Assembly (NCBI RefSeq): GCF_002968635.1
Contig: NZ_PVBN01000007.1
Location: 62,001 to 126,000, forward strand
Length of the DNA: 64,000 nt
DNA from: Neorhizobium alkalisoli
GTDB taxonomy: Bacteria > Pseudomonadota > Alphaproteobacteria > Rhizobiales > Rhizobiaceae
Reading direction: 5' to 3'
Position 1 is the stretch's first letter, and each line of letters starts with the position of its first letter. Shown piece by piece: positions 17,632 through 26,479 of this stretch. The position numbers and the translations under genes are program-made. Under the pieces are notes generated by a model. It searched no databases. It was not told the DNA's origin and was given only the letters and a program-made list of their open reading frames with translations.

Positions 17632-18645
17632 CTACTTGTACTCGATGATCCGCTGCTGGCGATTGCTCAAGCGATTCATATGGAACTGAGTTATTCCCTG
17701 CAGTTCTGCGAATTTGCCCAGGACATCGAAGGTCGCATAGGACCAGCGGTTTGAAGTGGCCGGGGCCATTCGTTGCGCCATGCGTAGAGACTGAAGGGGG
17801 TAGACCAGCAGAAGCCCGATGGCGGCCGGATGCAGGAGCGTGCCCATGATCGTTGCAAGTGGCAGGACGCCAGCCCAGAAAACGGCGCGCCGAACGTTGC
17901 GAGTCCATATTCGGAAGGGCGACTTCCGGTGGAGATACGACACCTGAGCATAGGCGTGCCCGCAGCGAACGCTCCTTAGCCACCATTGGCTCACGCGGCT
18001 CATGTTCGCATCATGGCGCGTCATCTCGGCTGGGAGGCGCCAGATCTTCCAGCCCCTTTCCCGCAGGCGGATACAAAGCTCGGGCTCTTCTCCGGCGATG
18101 AGATGACTGGAGTAGCCGCCAAGTTCTCTCATGACGGATGCTCTTGCCAGAATATCGCCGCCGCATTCCACGACTTCGCCGGGCTTCCCGTCCCACTCCC
18201 GGTCACACATTGCGTTGAACAGCGTTCGATCCGGGTAACGTTCGCGACGGCGTCCGAAAACGAGCGCAACATCCTCACGCGCCGAGAGAAAGGCAACTGC
18301 GGCGTTGATCCAGCCGCAATCGAGCTCACAGTCGCCGTCGATGAATTGCACGAAGGTCGTTTGCGGCCAAAGTTGCACAAGGGCATCGAAACCGGCATTG
18401 CGCGCGCGTGCTGCAGTAAATGGCGTCGTCAGGTCGAGAGGCAGCACCTTTGCGCACAGATGCGCAGCAGCCTGCGCACTTCCGTCCGAGGATGCCGAAT
18501 CCACATAAATCGCTCGCTTGCGATACGGGCCTAGAGATCTGAGGCAATTGATGAGGCGCTCGCCTTCATTTCGTCCGATGATCACGATGCCGACGTCGTG
18601 ACGAAGATCGGTACTCTCTTCGAGACTCAGAGTATCCGGTTTCAT
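17632..18645 (-). CDS. Glycosyltransferase, GT2 family, membrane-associated
   Basis: Inverting glycosyltransferase of ~337 residues. The GT-A domain begins DVGIVIIGRNEGERL, with the DXD-type acids in FIDGDCELDCGW (~105) and a second acidic motif in GEEPELCIRLRERGW (~205). Two or three hydrophobic segments near the C-terminus (~245-300) anchor it in the inner membrane. I chose ATG at 18645 because GGAGG lies 6 bases upstream; the longer frame to 18723 has a basic, non-conserved leader. It is divergent from the glycosyltransferase starting at 18870 and likely acts on the same lipid-linked repeat unit. Confidence 0.9.
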   Translation of the reverse strand: MKPDTLSLEESTDLRHDVGIVIIGRNEGERLINCLRSLGPYRKRAIYVDSASSDGSAQAAAHLCAKVLPLDLTTPFTAARARNAGFDALVQLWPQTTFVQFIDGDCELDCGWINAAVAFLSAREDVALVFGRRRERYPDRTLFNAMCDREWDGKPGEVVECGGDILARASVMRELGGYSSHLIAGEEPELCIRLRERGWKIWRLPAEMTRHDANMSRVSQWWLRSVRCGHAYAQVSYLHRKSPFRIWTRNVRRAVFWAGVLPLATIMGTLLHPAAIGLLLVYPLQSLRMAQRMAPATSNRWSYATFDVLGKFAELQGITQFHMNRLSNRQQRIIEYK

Positions 18646-18869
18646 TCGGTGCCTCCGGTGGTCTTGCCGACGCGGCCTTGCCTGTTTCTCTCGGTCCAGG
18701 TGCCTCCCATTTTTAAAAGCCACTGCCGGCGCTGTAAATTTACCCCTTTGGTGGAAGCCGCGGCGTCGTCACTAAGCTCTTTGTGGGGCTAAGCCTATGT
18801 CGATGTTTTTGCTATACAAATACGAGAGGCTGCTGGCGATCAGCAAGCAGAAAGAGGGGCGCTTGTGGA

Positions 18870-20084
18870 ATGCGTATAGCGTATTTCACCAATCAATATC
18901 CGGCGCCGAGCCACACTTTCATACGACGCGAGATCAATGCGTTGGAAGAGAGGGGGCACCACATCGAAAGATATGCGGTGCGTCCGTTCCGTGGCCAGTT
19001 GAAGGATTGCGATGATATTCTGGAGTCTACAAAGACCAAGCATCTCCTAGCCAGCTCCGGAAAGGCGATGTTGGCAAGTCTTGTCCGGGAACTTGCCCTT
19101 CATCCTGCTTCGTCGCTCAAAGCTTTCAGAAGCGCTTTCCGCTTCGCACGGGCTTCAGGCGGGCGGTTTCTCCTGCATCTCATCTATTTCGGGGAGGCGA
19201 TGGTCCTCGCGGATTGGTGCCGCAGGGAAAAGATCGACCACCTGCATGTGCATTTCGGCACCAATCCGGCGACAGTAGCTGCGCTCGCCCATGAGATTGG
19301 CGGCATTCGATTCAGCTTCACAGTTCACGGGCCGGAGGAATTCGACCGTCCAGAAACCCTGGCGCTGTCGGAGAAGATTCGCGCCTCGTCATTTGTCGTC
19401 GCAGTGAGTTCCTATGGCCGAAGCCAATTGCTGCGGTGGGCCGATCTGGAGGATTGGAAAAAAATCCAGGTCGTGCCTTGTGGTGTAGATCAGCGCTATC
19501 TCAGCGAGGAGGTGGCGCAGCAGCATGGCGCTGCCCCCCGTCTCGTCTGCATCGCGCGGCTTTCGGAGCAGAAGGGCCATCTTTTGCTTCTGCAGGCTGC
19601 TGCCAATCTGCGGGCGCAGGGGCTGACATTCGAGCTTGTCCTTGTGGGCGACGGGCCGCTGCGGACCGAGATCGAACGCGAGATCAAGCGGCTTGGCCTC
19701 CAAGAAACCATCAAGCTTACCGGTACGATCACACAGGATGAGGTCAGAAGGGAGATCCTACGCGCCAAGGCCTTGGTACTGCCGAGCTTTGCAGAAGGCC
19801 TGCCAGTGGTCTTGATGGAAAGCCTGGCCCTCAAGCGTCCGGTGATTTCCACCTACATCGCCGGTATTCCGGAACTGGTCCGGCCGGATAACGGTTGGCT
19901 CATTCCCGCCGGAGATATCGATGCTTTGGCAGATGCGATGCGGCGTGCCTTACTCGAAAGCGAAGGCCAAATATTGCAGATGGGTGAAGCGGGCCGCCGC
20001 CGCACATTGGAGCGGCATGACATCCGTCAATCGGCAGCACTACTGGAGGCGCTGATCGAAGCGCCCAGAATGGCTGGCGAATGA
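18870..20084 (+). CDS. Glycosyltransferase, GT4 family (WcaL-like)
   Basis: About 404 residues from ATG at 18870, preceded by AGAGGGG. The N-terminal segment MRIAYFTNQYPAPSHTFIRR is typical of exopolysaccharide GT4 enzymes related to colanic-acid WcaL. The C-terminal donor site shows RLVCIARLSEQKGHLLLL and FAEGLPVVLMESLA. No membrane segment is seen. An upstream in-frame GTG at 18783 would add 29 Cys/Arg-rich residues and is unlikely. It ends 16 bases from the convergent GT2 gene. Confidence 0.9.
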   Translation: MRIAYFTNQYPAPSHTFIRREINALEERGHHIERYAVRPFRGQLKDCDDILESTKTKHLLASSGKAMLASLVRELALHPASSLKAFRSAFRFARASGGRFLLHLIYFGEAMVLADWCRREKIDHLHVHFGTNPATVAALAHEIGGIRFSFTVHGPEEFDRPETLALSEKIRASSFVVAVSSYGRSQLLRWADLEDWKKIQVVPCGVDQRYLSEEVAQQHGAAPRLVCIARLSEQKGHLLLLQAAANLRAQGLTFELVLVGDGPLRTEIEREIKRLGLQETIKLTGTITQDEVRREILRAKALVLPSFAEGLPVVLMESLALKRPVISTYIAGIPELVRPDNGWLIPAGDIDALADAMRRALLESEGQILQMGEAGRRRTLERHDIRQSAALLEALIEAPRMAGE

Positions 20085-20100
20085 GCGGCGTACCCCTGTG

Positions 20101-21090
20101 TCAGATTCGACGGAAAGGTGTGGTGTGGCGGATGAAATCCTGCAGCAGATGAGGGGGCAAATTCGATCGTTTGCCCGCAGCGAGAAAGCGAATGCGGAAT
20201 GCTATATGACCAGCCAGCCATGCAAGGTTGACGAACTGCGCGTAGACGCCGCCATGATGCTTCAGAAAATAGCGCCGGCGGGATTCAAACCAATAGGTCG
20301 GACGCCTGGAAGGACGGATGTGCCGCGTCACGTTCGTTGACTGCCCCACCAGGTGGATGACACGGCTTTGCGGCACATGCCAACAGGTCCACCCGGCGCG
20401 CGCGGCCCGGAGGCAGAAATCCACTTCCTCGTAGTAAAGGAAATATCCCTCATCAAGATATCCGATCTGGTCGAACACCTCGGTGCGGACGATCATGCAG
20501 GCGCCGGACACCCAGTCGATCGGCGACGGCCTGGCCGGCAACTTCGGTACGACGCGCCACTTCTCCAGCAGGCGCGTGACCGGTCCAAGCTTTGCCTCGC
20601 TTTCAAACTCATTGACGATGGAGGGAAAACGGAATGCACATGCCTGCGCGGTTCCGTCCGGATCCTCAAGCCTGCTGCCTGCGATGCCGACGTCACGCCT
20701 GGCGTCCATGAAATCCACAAGCCGGACGATGCTGCCTGGCCGGGCCAGTGTGTCGGGGTTCAACAGCAAGACGTATTCCGGCCGACCGAAATGCGCGAAA
20801 ACATGTTCGATGCCGCGGTTGTTGCCAAAAGCAAATCCGCCGTTTCCTTCCAGTGGAAGACACAGTGAGTCCTTCCAGCCGTTTTCTTCTATCGCGGAGG
20901 AGATGCTGTCGGCCGAATGATCGCCTGAACCTCCGTCGACAACCACGATACGTGTTCCTGCCGGAGTTGTGTCACTGGCATGGAGCGAGGCCAGGCAATC
21001 TATGGCAAGTTCGGCAGTGCGATAGTTGACGATAACGATAGCGAGTTTCAATCGCGCGTCATCGGCTTGCTGGCGGTTAGCAAAAGTCAT
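20101..21090 (-). CDS. Glycosyltransferase, GT2 family (rhamnosyltransferase-like)
   Basis: 329 residues with a GT-A core: KLAIVIVNYRTAELAIDCL at the N-terminus, the donor-binding acids in VLLLNPDT (~110) and the conserved YFLYYEEVDFCLRAARAGW block (~220) found in WbbL-type rhamnosyltransferases. The C-terminal ~60 residues are basic with a hydrophobic patch, suggesting membrane association. The start codon overlaps the stop of the upstream kinase-like gene (TAATG), so it is translated with the export genes ExoF/Wza-Wzc-kinase. It probably contributes one sugar to the repeat unit exported by those proteins. Confidence 0.9.
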   Translation of the reverse strand: MTFANRQQADDARLKLAIVIVNYRTAELAIDCLASLHASDTTPAGTRIVVVDGGSGDHSADSISSAIEENGWKDSLCLPLEGNGGFAFGNNRGIEHVFAHFGRPEYVLLLNPDTLARPGSIVRLVDFMDARRDVGIAGSRLEDPDGTAQACAFRFPSIVNEFESEAKLGPVTRLLEKWRVVPKLPARPSPIDWVSGACMIVRTEVFDQIGYLDEGYFLYYEEVDFCLRAARAGWTCWHVPQSRVIHLVGQSTNVTRHIRPSRRPTYWFESRRRYFLKHHGGVYAQFVNLAWLAGHIAFRIRFLAAGKRSNLPPHLLQDFIRHTTPFRRI

Positions 21091-21875
21091 TACAGACCAT
21101 GCCTTCTCATCTTGTTCAAAACGACCTGCGTGCGTTTTTCAGCACCCAAATAGCTGCGGCATATTTCAAGTTCGGTAAGTTTTGACTTTCCTAATGCGAG
21201 CACGATGACAGCGGTGTCGGACATGTCGAAAAACGGGATGACTTCGTCCGAATTCAGCGTCGGAGGCAGATCGAAAAGAACAGCCGTCGGTTTCAGCAAC
21301 TGCCGTGCGGCCTCGATCTGCGCCACCATCCGCTCCAGGTCGGCGGGCAGAGGGACCTTGGGCGATCCCCAGGCGGCGCGCAAAAGATGCACGCGGATGC
21401 CTCGGATATCGGTCGTCGTCAGCCAACCTTTTATCGGATCGTAGAAGGATGGTTCTTGGGGGAGGCCGAAGATCTTACCCATTCCGGGGTCTCGACAGTT
21501 GGCGTCCACAAGCAGCACGGTTGATCCCGGCACCCGGGCGAGACTGATCGCCAGATTCGCCGCCGTCACGGTTGTACCGCAGCCCGCCGAAGGAGCGCTG
21601 ACCGAAATCACCCTCGTGCTGGCTCCAGCCTGATCGTTCAACAGGTGGTTGCGCAAGACATCATAGGCGTGGGTCATGGAACTGCCGCTGTCGAAAGCAA
21701 TGACGCGGTTGGAATACAGGAATGTGGGGGACAGCGGCTCGACGTCCAGAAGGGATGGGCGCTCTTCGTGACGAGCTTGGCCATTCGGAAAGGCGGCGTT
21801 GAATTCGGTTAGATCAACGCCATCCACCTGATTCGCCACTCGGCGCCGAGGGGAGATATTCTTGATGATTTCCAT
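21090..21875 (-). CDS. CpsD/CapB-type tyrosine kinase-like protein with altered Walker A
   Basis: A soluble ~261-residue P-loop protein of the bacterial tyrosine-kinase family that partners Wzc-like chain-length proteins. Walker A' is recognisable (TVLLVDANCRDPGMGKIFGL, ~120) and Walker B is AVLFDLPP. The Walker A segment, however, reads SAPSAGCGTTVTAANLA: the position expected to be lysine is T101, and the DNA (GGT ACA ACC) is unambiguous. The protein also ends KMRRHGL without a Tyr-rich tail. It may therefore be a regulatory pseudokinase. I chose ATG at 21875 (AGGA 6 bases upstream) over TTG at 21896. It lies 57 bases after the Wzc-like gene. Confidence 0.88.
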   Translation of the reverse strand: MEIIKNISPRRRVANQVDGVDLTEFNAAFPNGQARHEERPSLLDVEPLSPTFLYSNRVIAFDSGSSMTHAYDVLRNHLLNDQAGASTRVISVSAPSAGCGTTVTAANLAISLARVPGSTVLLVDANCRDPGMGKIFGLPQEPSFYDPIKGWLTTTDIRGIRVHLLRAAWGSPKVPLPADLERMVAQIEAARQLLKPTAVLFDLPPTLNSDEVIPFFDMSDTAVIVLALGKSKLTELEICRSYLGAEKRTQVVLNKMRRHGL

Positions 21876-21932
21876 GAATTTCCTACCCTGTCCCAATCAA
21901 TGGTTTTGCGTTCAGTCTGAGCGTCGAGCCTG

Positions 21933-23426
21933 CTAGTACCGCCCACCCGCTGTCGGACTGACGCTGGCATCTCCAGCATTGCGGAAGGCCTTGGCGATAT
22001 GCCGTCTTGGGTTCCAGCGCGGAATGACCACCAGCGTTTCTCCAGCGAGGGCGTTGGCGAGATCGAAAGTGCCCCGTATGGTCCGGTCGAATAGATGCGT
22101 GGCATAAATACCCGCGGCGGATGCGGCGGATGCTGCCGCGAGAACCGCCATTGCCAAATGGAGACGTCTCGGTCCGGAAGCGCCATTTGGAATTTCGGGC
22201 GCTTCGACCACATCGATTTGCTGGGCTGCCTCGCCCTCTTCCAGCCGCTCACCAAGGCGTGCCGTATTAAGCTTGGACTGCATATCGTCCAGTGTCCGTT
22301 GCAATGAGATCTTCTCGGCTTCAAAAGCCGTAATTTGTGATTCGACCTCGGGCGCTCGGGAAATGGTTGAGCGCAACCGGCTGAGGCGTTCGGCAAGATC
22401 GGCTCTTTGGGCGAGCGTCTGCTCCTGACGGGGTTTGATGCCGGCAATGCGTTCTGCGACGAGAATGAGCGCCGGAGGAAGGGCGTTTATTTCTTCTGTG
22501 GTCAGAGCCTCCGGTGATCCGGCCTGAACTGTCTGCCCGACCCGGGCCTTCATCTCCTCAATCCGTTGTTTCATGGCGCGGATTTGCGGATGGGATTGAG
22601 AGTAGATCACGGACTTCGCGGCGATATCCGTCTCGAGCTCGGCAAGCTGGGACTGAAGACGGGCTGCCTCGCTCGTCTCGCCGGCGCCCATGCGCAACTG
22701 GGCCTCCAGAAGGCGGATTTCCTCGTTGACGGTCACCACGGCCCGATCCAACGTTGCGAATTCCTGTTCCTTCGCCTGCATCTCGATCAGCAGAGCCGGT
22801 ATCCGGCTGGGATGGGAATCGTTGTTTTCCGTAAGATATCTTGCCCAGACGGCTTCCCGTTCGCGAAAGCGCTGCTCAAGGCTGTCGACTTCATGCGTAA
22901 GGAACTTCGTTGTTTCCGCAGCGCGCGCAACGCGGATCCGCTTGTTCTCTTCGATGATCTGGGACACCAGATCCGAGACCACATCCATTGCGATGATCGG
23001 GTCACCATACTTAAATCCGACCCGGACCGAGGCGTTGCGTGCGGTGCGATCCGCTCCTTCGGTAAATTGGATATCCAGCGTGACCTGATGACGGATCGTG
23101 CCGGCAAGTTGGGTCTTCGACCAAGCCTGTGCAACATCTCCGAACAGATGATGCCTTTCGCCAAGGGCAAGCAAATTGTTGCGAGACAATACTCGCTGTT
23201 CGATGAATTGCAGCCGGTCGTTCGATACCGTCGGCGAGACGAGCGTCGTCGGTATCTGTTGGAATTCCATGATCAGCAGCGCCTCGGAGTGATAGGTCCG
23301 CGGTGTCACCAGGATGAAATACGCACCCACGAGGACGACAATCAGTCCCGGTAAGACGGCATAAAGGGGTTTGGCGAATGCGATTTCTATATAGTACAGA
23401 ATATTGCGTGCTAGCTCGTTGATCAT
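21933..23426 (-). CDS. Polysaccharide chain-length determinant, Wzc/GumC-like (kinase domain absent)
   Basis: A 497-residue inner-membrane protein with a transmembrane segment at ~23-40, a Wzz-type periplasmic domain with long coiled coils (~170-400), and a second membrane segment near 420-440 (LAMAVLAAASAASAAGIYA). A ~55-residue cytoplasmic tail follows. The kinase domain is encoded by the next gene, as in two-gene CpsC/CpsD arrangements. It should control polymer length and connect the polymerase to the ExoF/Wza-like exporter, whose gene is 55 bases upstream. Start ATG 23426 has GAGG upstream. Confidence 0.93.
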   Translation of the reverse strand: MINELARNILYYIEIAFAKPLYAVLPGLIVVLVGAYFILVTPRTYHSEALLIMEFQQIPTTLVSPTVSNDRLQFIEQRVLSRNNLLALGERHHLFGDVAQAWSKTQLAGTIRHQVTLDIQFTEGADRTARNASVRVGFKYGDPIIAMDVVSDLVSQIIEENKRIRVARAAETTKFLTHEVDSLEQRFREREAVWARYLTENNDSHPSRIPALLIEMQAKEQEFATLDRAVVTVNEEIRLLEAQLRMGAGETSEAARLQSQLAELETDIAAKSVIYSQSHPQIRAMKQRIEEMKARVGQTVQAGSPEALTTEEINALPPALILVAERIAGIKPRQEQTLAQRADLAERLSRLRSTISRAPEVESQITAFEAEKISLQRTLDDMQSKLNTARLGERLEEGEAAQQIDVVEAPEIPNGASGPRRLHLAMAVLAAASAASAAGIYATHLFDRTIRGTFDLANALAGETLVVIPRWNPRRHIAKAFRNAGDASVSPTAGGRY

Positions 23427-23481
23427 GCCCCTCGCCTCACTGCGTCGCGTCCGATATGCCGCTGTTCATCACGAAGCCTCC

Positions 23482-24738
23482 TCATCGGGCGGCCGTTGTC
23501 ATAGGATTTACCGCGATGGAGCCTGTGGCTGCCGTCAGCGCCTGGATATCGGGGGTGACCGCAGTGTGATCGGGATCGCCGTAGAGCACCCGCAGAAGGT
23601 CACCCGGCATGATCGGCGTCGTTTCACTGGCTCTCAGTTCCTGTGTCTGGCCATCGACCGATCGCAGGATGTGGTAGCCGATCACGCGCCTCTGTCTTTC
23701 TTCATTCGCGGCTGCGTTCTCGCCGTAGATCCCCATGATGCTTGTGCTGTCGGCGAGCCTCGCGGCCGTGTCCTCTTGTTCGCGCCGCGCCGCATTGAGC
23801 TCGATGAGCAATTGCGTCTGGCGGTCCTGGCGGGCGGCGTCGTAGCGGGCGACTTCCGCTATCCGGGTGCGCTCGGCCGTCGCCATTTCCGACATCAGCC
23901 GGCTGACCTGGCCTTCGAGTTCGGCGATTATGCCTTCCTGGACTGCCTGCTGGGAACCTTCGGCGCCGCCTTTGGCGATAAGATTGGTGATGCTCTGGAG
24001 CCGGCGTCTGCCGAGATCGATACGTTTGGAGACGGTATCGATCTGTTCCTGCAGTGCAACGGCGGTTCGCTCCGAGAGTTCATTGCCTTGATGTTGGGCT
24101 TTCTCCTGCATGTCCAGGGCTTCCATCCTGGCATTCAGAAGGGACTGTTCCTGTGCAAGGGCACGATCGGCAGCTAGAACCTCCGGGGTGCCGAGGGATC
24201 GCTCTCCCCGCAATTCAACCTCCAGACGGGTGATGCGAGCCTTGAGCTCCGTCAGTTGCTTTTGTGAATGTTCGACCTCGCGACGTACAACCACCGACCG
24301 GTCTTGGTCGGCGGCCAGCATCGCTGTTCGGTAAAGGCCACCAGCAACGCTGACGCCATGCAGAACGGTCATGTTGGCGCGATAGGGATATTCGCCCGGC
24401 GTTACGACCTCTCCGGTGACGTAGATCAGCGGCTGGTGTTGTGCGTTGGGCCGCAACATAATGGTCAGATTGGGTGCGTCATTGAAGTATTGCTTCAGCC
24501 GCTCCAACAATTGCCCTTCCAGTTCGGGAACCGAAAGGCCGACGCCTTTGACGTGGCCGGCAAGAGGAAAAGACAACCAGCCATCCGGAGCGATCACCAC
24601 TTCCCGGGCGAGTTCGGGCTCCTGAGCGATCCAGACCTGCAGGACGTCGCCAGGCTGCAATCGATAGATTGTCTGGGCCTCGGCGTCGCCGAACGTCAAG
24701 CAAAACAAAAGTGTCGCAACACTCGCTGTCCCACGCAT
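23482..24738 (-). CDS. Polysaccharide export protein, Wza/ExoF-like
   Basis: 418 residues with a signal peptide ending AEAQ. The polysaccharide-export (PES) domain is at ~22-105 (YRLQPGDVLQVWIAQEPELA; PDGWLSFPLAGHV), followed by an SLBB-type segment (VTGEVVTPGEYPYRANMTVL, ~120), a long coiled coil (~155-330) and a C-terminal beta-rich region (PIMPGDLLRVLYGD). The length and the coiled coil resemble rhizobial ExoF rather than Escherichia coli Wza, and there is no lipobox cysteine. It should form or gate the periplasmic/outer-membrane exit for the polymer. It is first in a minus-strand operon with the Wzc-like protein, kinase-like protein and GT2 enzyme. Confidence 0.93.
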   Translation of the reverse strand: MRGTASVATLLFCLTFGDAEAQTIYRLQPGDVLQVWIAQEPELAREVVIAPDGWLSFPLAGHVKGVGLSVPELEGQLLERLKQYFNDAPNLTIMLRPNAQHQPLIYVTGEVVTPGEYPYRANMTVLHGVSVAGGLYRTAMLAADQDRSVVVRREVEHSQKQLTELKARITRLEVELRGERSLGTPEVLAADRALAQEQSLLNARMEALDMQEKAQHQGNELSERTAVALQEQIDTVSKRIDLGRRRLQSITNLIAKGGAEGSQQAVQEGIIAELEGQVSRLMSEMATAERTRIAEVARYDAARQDRQTQLLIELNAARREQEDTAARLADSTSIMGIYGENAAANEERQRRVIGYHILRSVDGQTQELRASETTPIMPGDLLRVLYGDPDHTAVTPDIQALTAATGSIAVNPMTTAAR

Positions 24739-25061
24739 CCATCTACCCCCAATGGCTCGGTGATCCCACCCTGCCGGGATAGGACGAAATCATACTACGG
24801 TGACGGGAGAAGCCTGCATACAAGGCACAAAGAAGTACGCACGCGGGTCACGTACTAGCCCAAACGGATGAGGCGAGAGCTACCGCCTCCTTTCGGATGA
24901 AGAACTTCCCCCGAAGGGAACGCTTGTGAAACGGCAGGACAGCCACGACCATTCTTTTACGGACCTTTCCAGGGAACTTTTTCACGGCTGGGGTCTCGTC
25001 ATGTCGGGAACGTCATCGACGTCTTCCGGCACCTCAGAAAATGGCATCTGATAGGGAAGAA
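24739..25061. promoter_or_regulatory. Divergent promoter region, export operon and GT4 gene
   Basis: About 320 bases between the minus-strand export operon and a plus-strand glycosyltransferase. A CTACCCCCA element (24743-24751) lies at the export-operon start, and related elements occur in two other spacers of this locus. No gene is supported; short frames lack ribosome sites. Confidence 0.5.
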
Positions 25062-26348
25062 ATGGCTTACGCAAAGGTCAGGGATGAGCAGACCGCGGAG
25101 GCTTTATGCTATCGCCGGATAGGTTTCTTCATTCCCGAATTCCCTGGTCAGACCCACATCTTCCTCTGGCGTGAACACGGGGCCTTGGCCGAACTCGGTA
25201 TAGAGGCTGAATTCGTTTCAACATCGCCTCCTCCGGCTGCCATCGCATCGCATGCCTGGGCGAATGAGGCGCGGGAAAAGACTGAATATCTTCTCCCGCT
25301 CGGGTTCAGGGATATGTTCGCCGCGGCGTCCGAAATTGTGAAAGCCGGACCGAAACGTATTGCCAGAAGTCTTGCGGCGGTCACTGCGGCGGAAGTCCAG
25401 TCTCCGTTGGGTAGGCTGCGGATGCTGGCCATCCTCCTCGTGGCAGGCAAGCTGGCGCGGCTCGCCCGGCGGGCGAAATGGACCCACATTCATGTCCACT
25501 CCTGCGCCGATGCGGCCAATGTCGCTGCACTTGCTTCGCTCTTGTCGGGGATCCCCTACAGCCTGACCCTGCACGGGCCTACTCTGGAAGGATATGGCGT
25601 CAACCAGCGGCAGAAGTGGAAAAGCGCAGCCTTTGCGACCGTTATCTCGAAAAGGCTATACGAGGACATCGAAATCAAGCTGAACGGAGCGAAGCCGGCT
25701 CGGATCGCGATCGCCCCCATGGGGGTCGACCTCGAACAGATTCGCCGGAACCGGCCATATATTCCGTGGAAACGTGGAGAGCCATGCCGTCTCTTTTCTT
25801 GCGGCAGGCTCAACCCCGTCAAGGGTCATGATCTTCTCCTTCAGACGGTGGAGATGCTGCGTGACCGCGGTTTCGATGTCCACCTGCAGATCGCGGGTGA
25901 AGATGAGCTTGGCGGTGATGGATACCGCAAGGCGCTGGAAACGCTGATATGGCGGAAGAAGCTCACCGGCTGCGTGGAATTGTTGGGAGCGGTGCCGGAA
26001 ACCCGCGTGCGCCAGGGTCTGGAGGAAGCGCATATCTTTGTTCTGGCAAGCCTCAACGAGGGCATCTCCGTCGCCATCATGGAGGCGATGGCGATGGAAA
26101 TGCCGGTGATCGTAACCGATGTCGGCGGCAACAATGAGCTGATCGACGATGGGCAGGACGCAATATTGGTGCAACCGCAGCGGCCCGAAGAAATGACGGC
26201 TGCTATCGAAAGGGTACTGCTGGACGAGGACCTTTCGCGACGCCTCAGGGAAGCATCCCGTGCCAAGATCGCAACCAAGTTTCACCATCGCATCAGCGCC
26301 CAGGCGATCTCTTCACTTCTCGATCATCCTGGGCCGACCGTTTCCTGA
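25062..26348 (+). CDS. Glycosyltransferase, GT4 family
   Basis: About 428 residues. The donor site is CRLFSCGRLNPVKGHDLLL (~250), with the acidic motif LNEGISVAIMEAMAMEMPV (~345). The N-terminal acceptor domain begins RIGFFIPEFPGQTHIFLWRE, the same layout as the enzyme at 18870-20084, so the two are probably paralogues acting on different linkages. I chose ATG at 25062 (AGGGA 4 bases upstream) rather than ATG at 25041. It precedes a run of plus-strand genes (GT61, acetyltransferase, ligase, ACP, decarboxylase) that are tightly spaced. Confidence 0.9.
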   Translation: MAYAKVRDEQTAEALCYRRIGFFIPEFPGQTHIFLWREHGALAELGIEAEFVSTSPPPAAIASHAWANEAREKTEYLLPLGFRDMFAAASEIVKAGPKRIARSLAAVTAAEVQSPLGRLRMLAILLVAGKLARLARRAKWTHIHVHSCADAANVAALASLLSGIPYSLTLHGPTLEGYGVNQRQKWKSAAFATVISKRLYEDIEIKLNGAKPARIAIAPMGVDLEQIRRNRPYIPWKRGEPCRLFSCGRLNPVKGHDLLLQTVEMLRDRGFDVHLQIAGEDELGGDGYRKALETLIWRKKLTGCVELLGAVPETRVRQGLEEAHIFVLASLNEGISVAIMEAMAMEMPVIVTDVGGNNELIDDGQDAILVQPQRPEEMTAAIERVLLDEDLSRRLREASRAKIATKFHHRISAQAISSLLDHPGPTVS

Positions 26349-26479
26349 TACGCCTAAATGAGTATGTCCGATCGCCCAAAGGCTACGGCGAAACCATTGG
26401 TTTCCATGCGATTATCTTCTTCAGGCGCGGAGTTGGGAGGGAGGATTGACCCGCCATCCGCTGAATAAAAACTGCAAGG

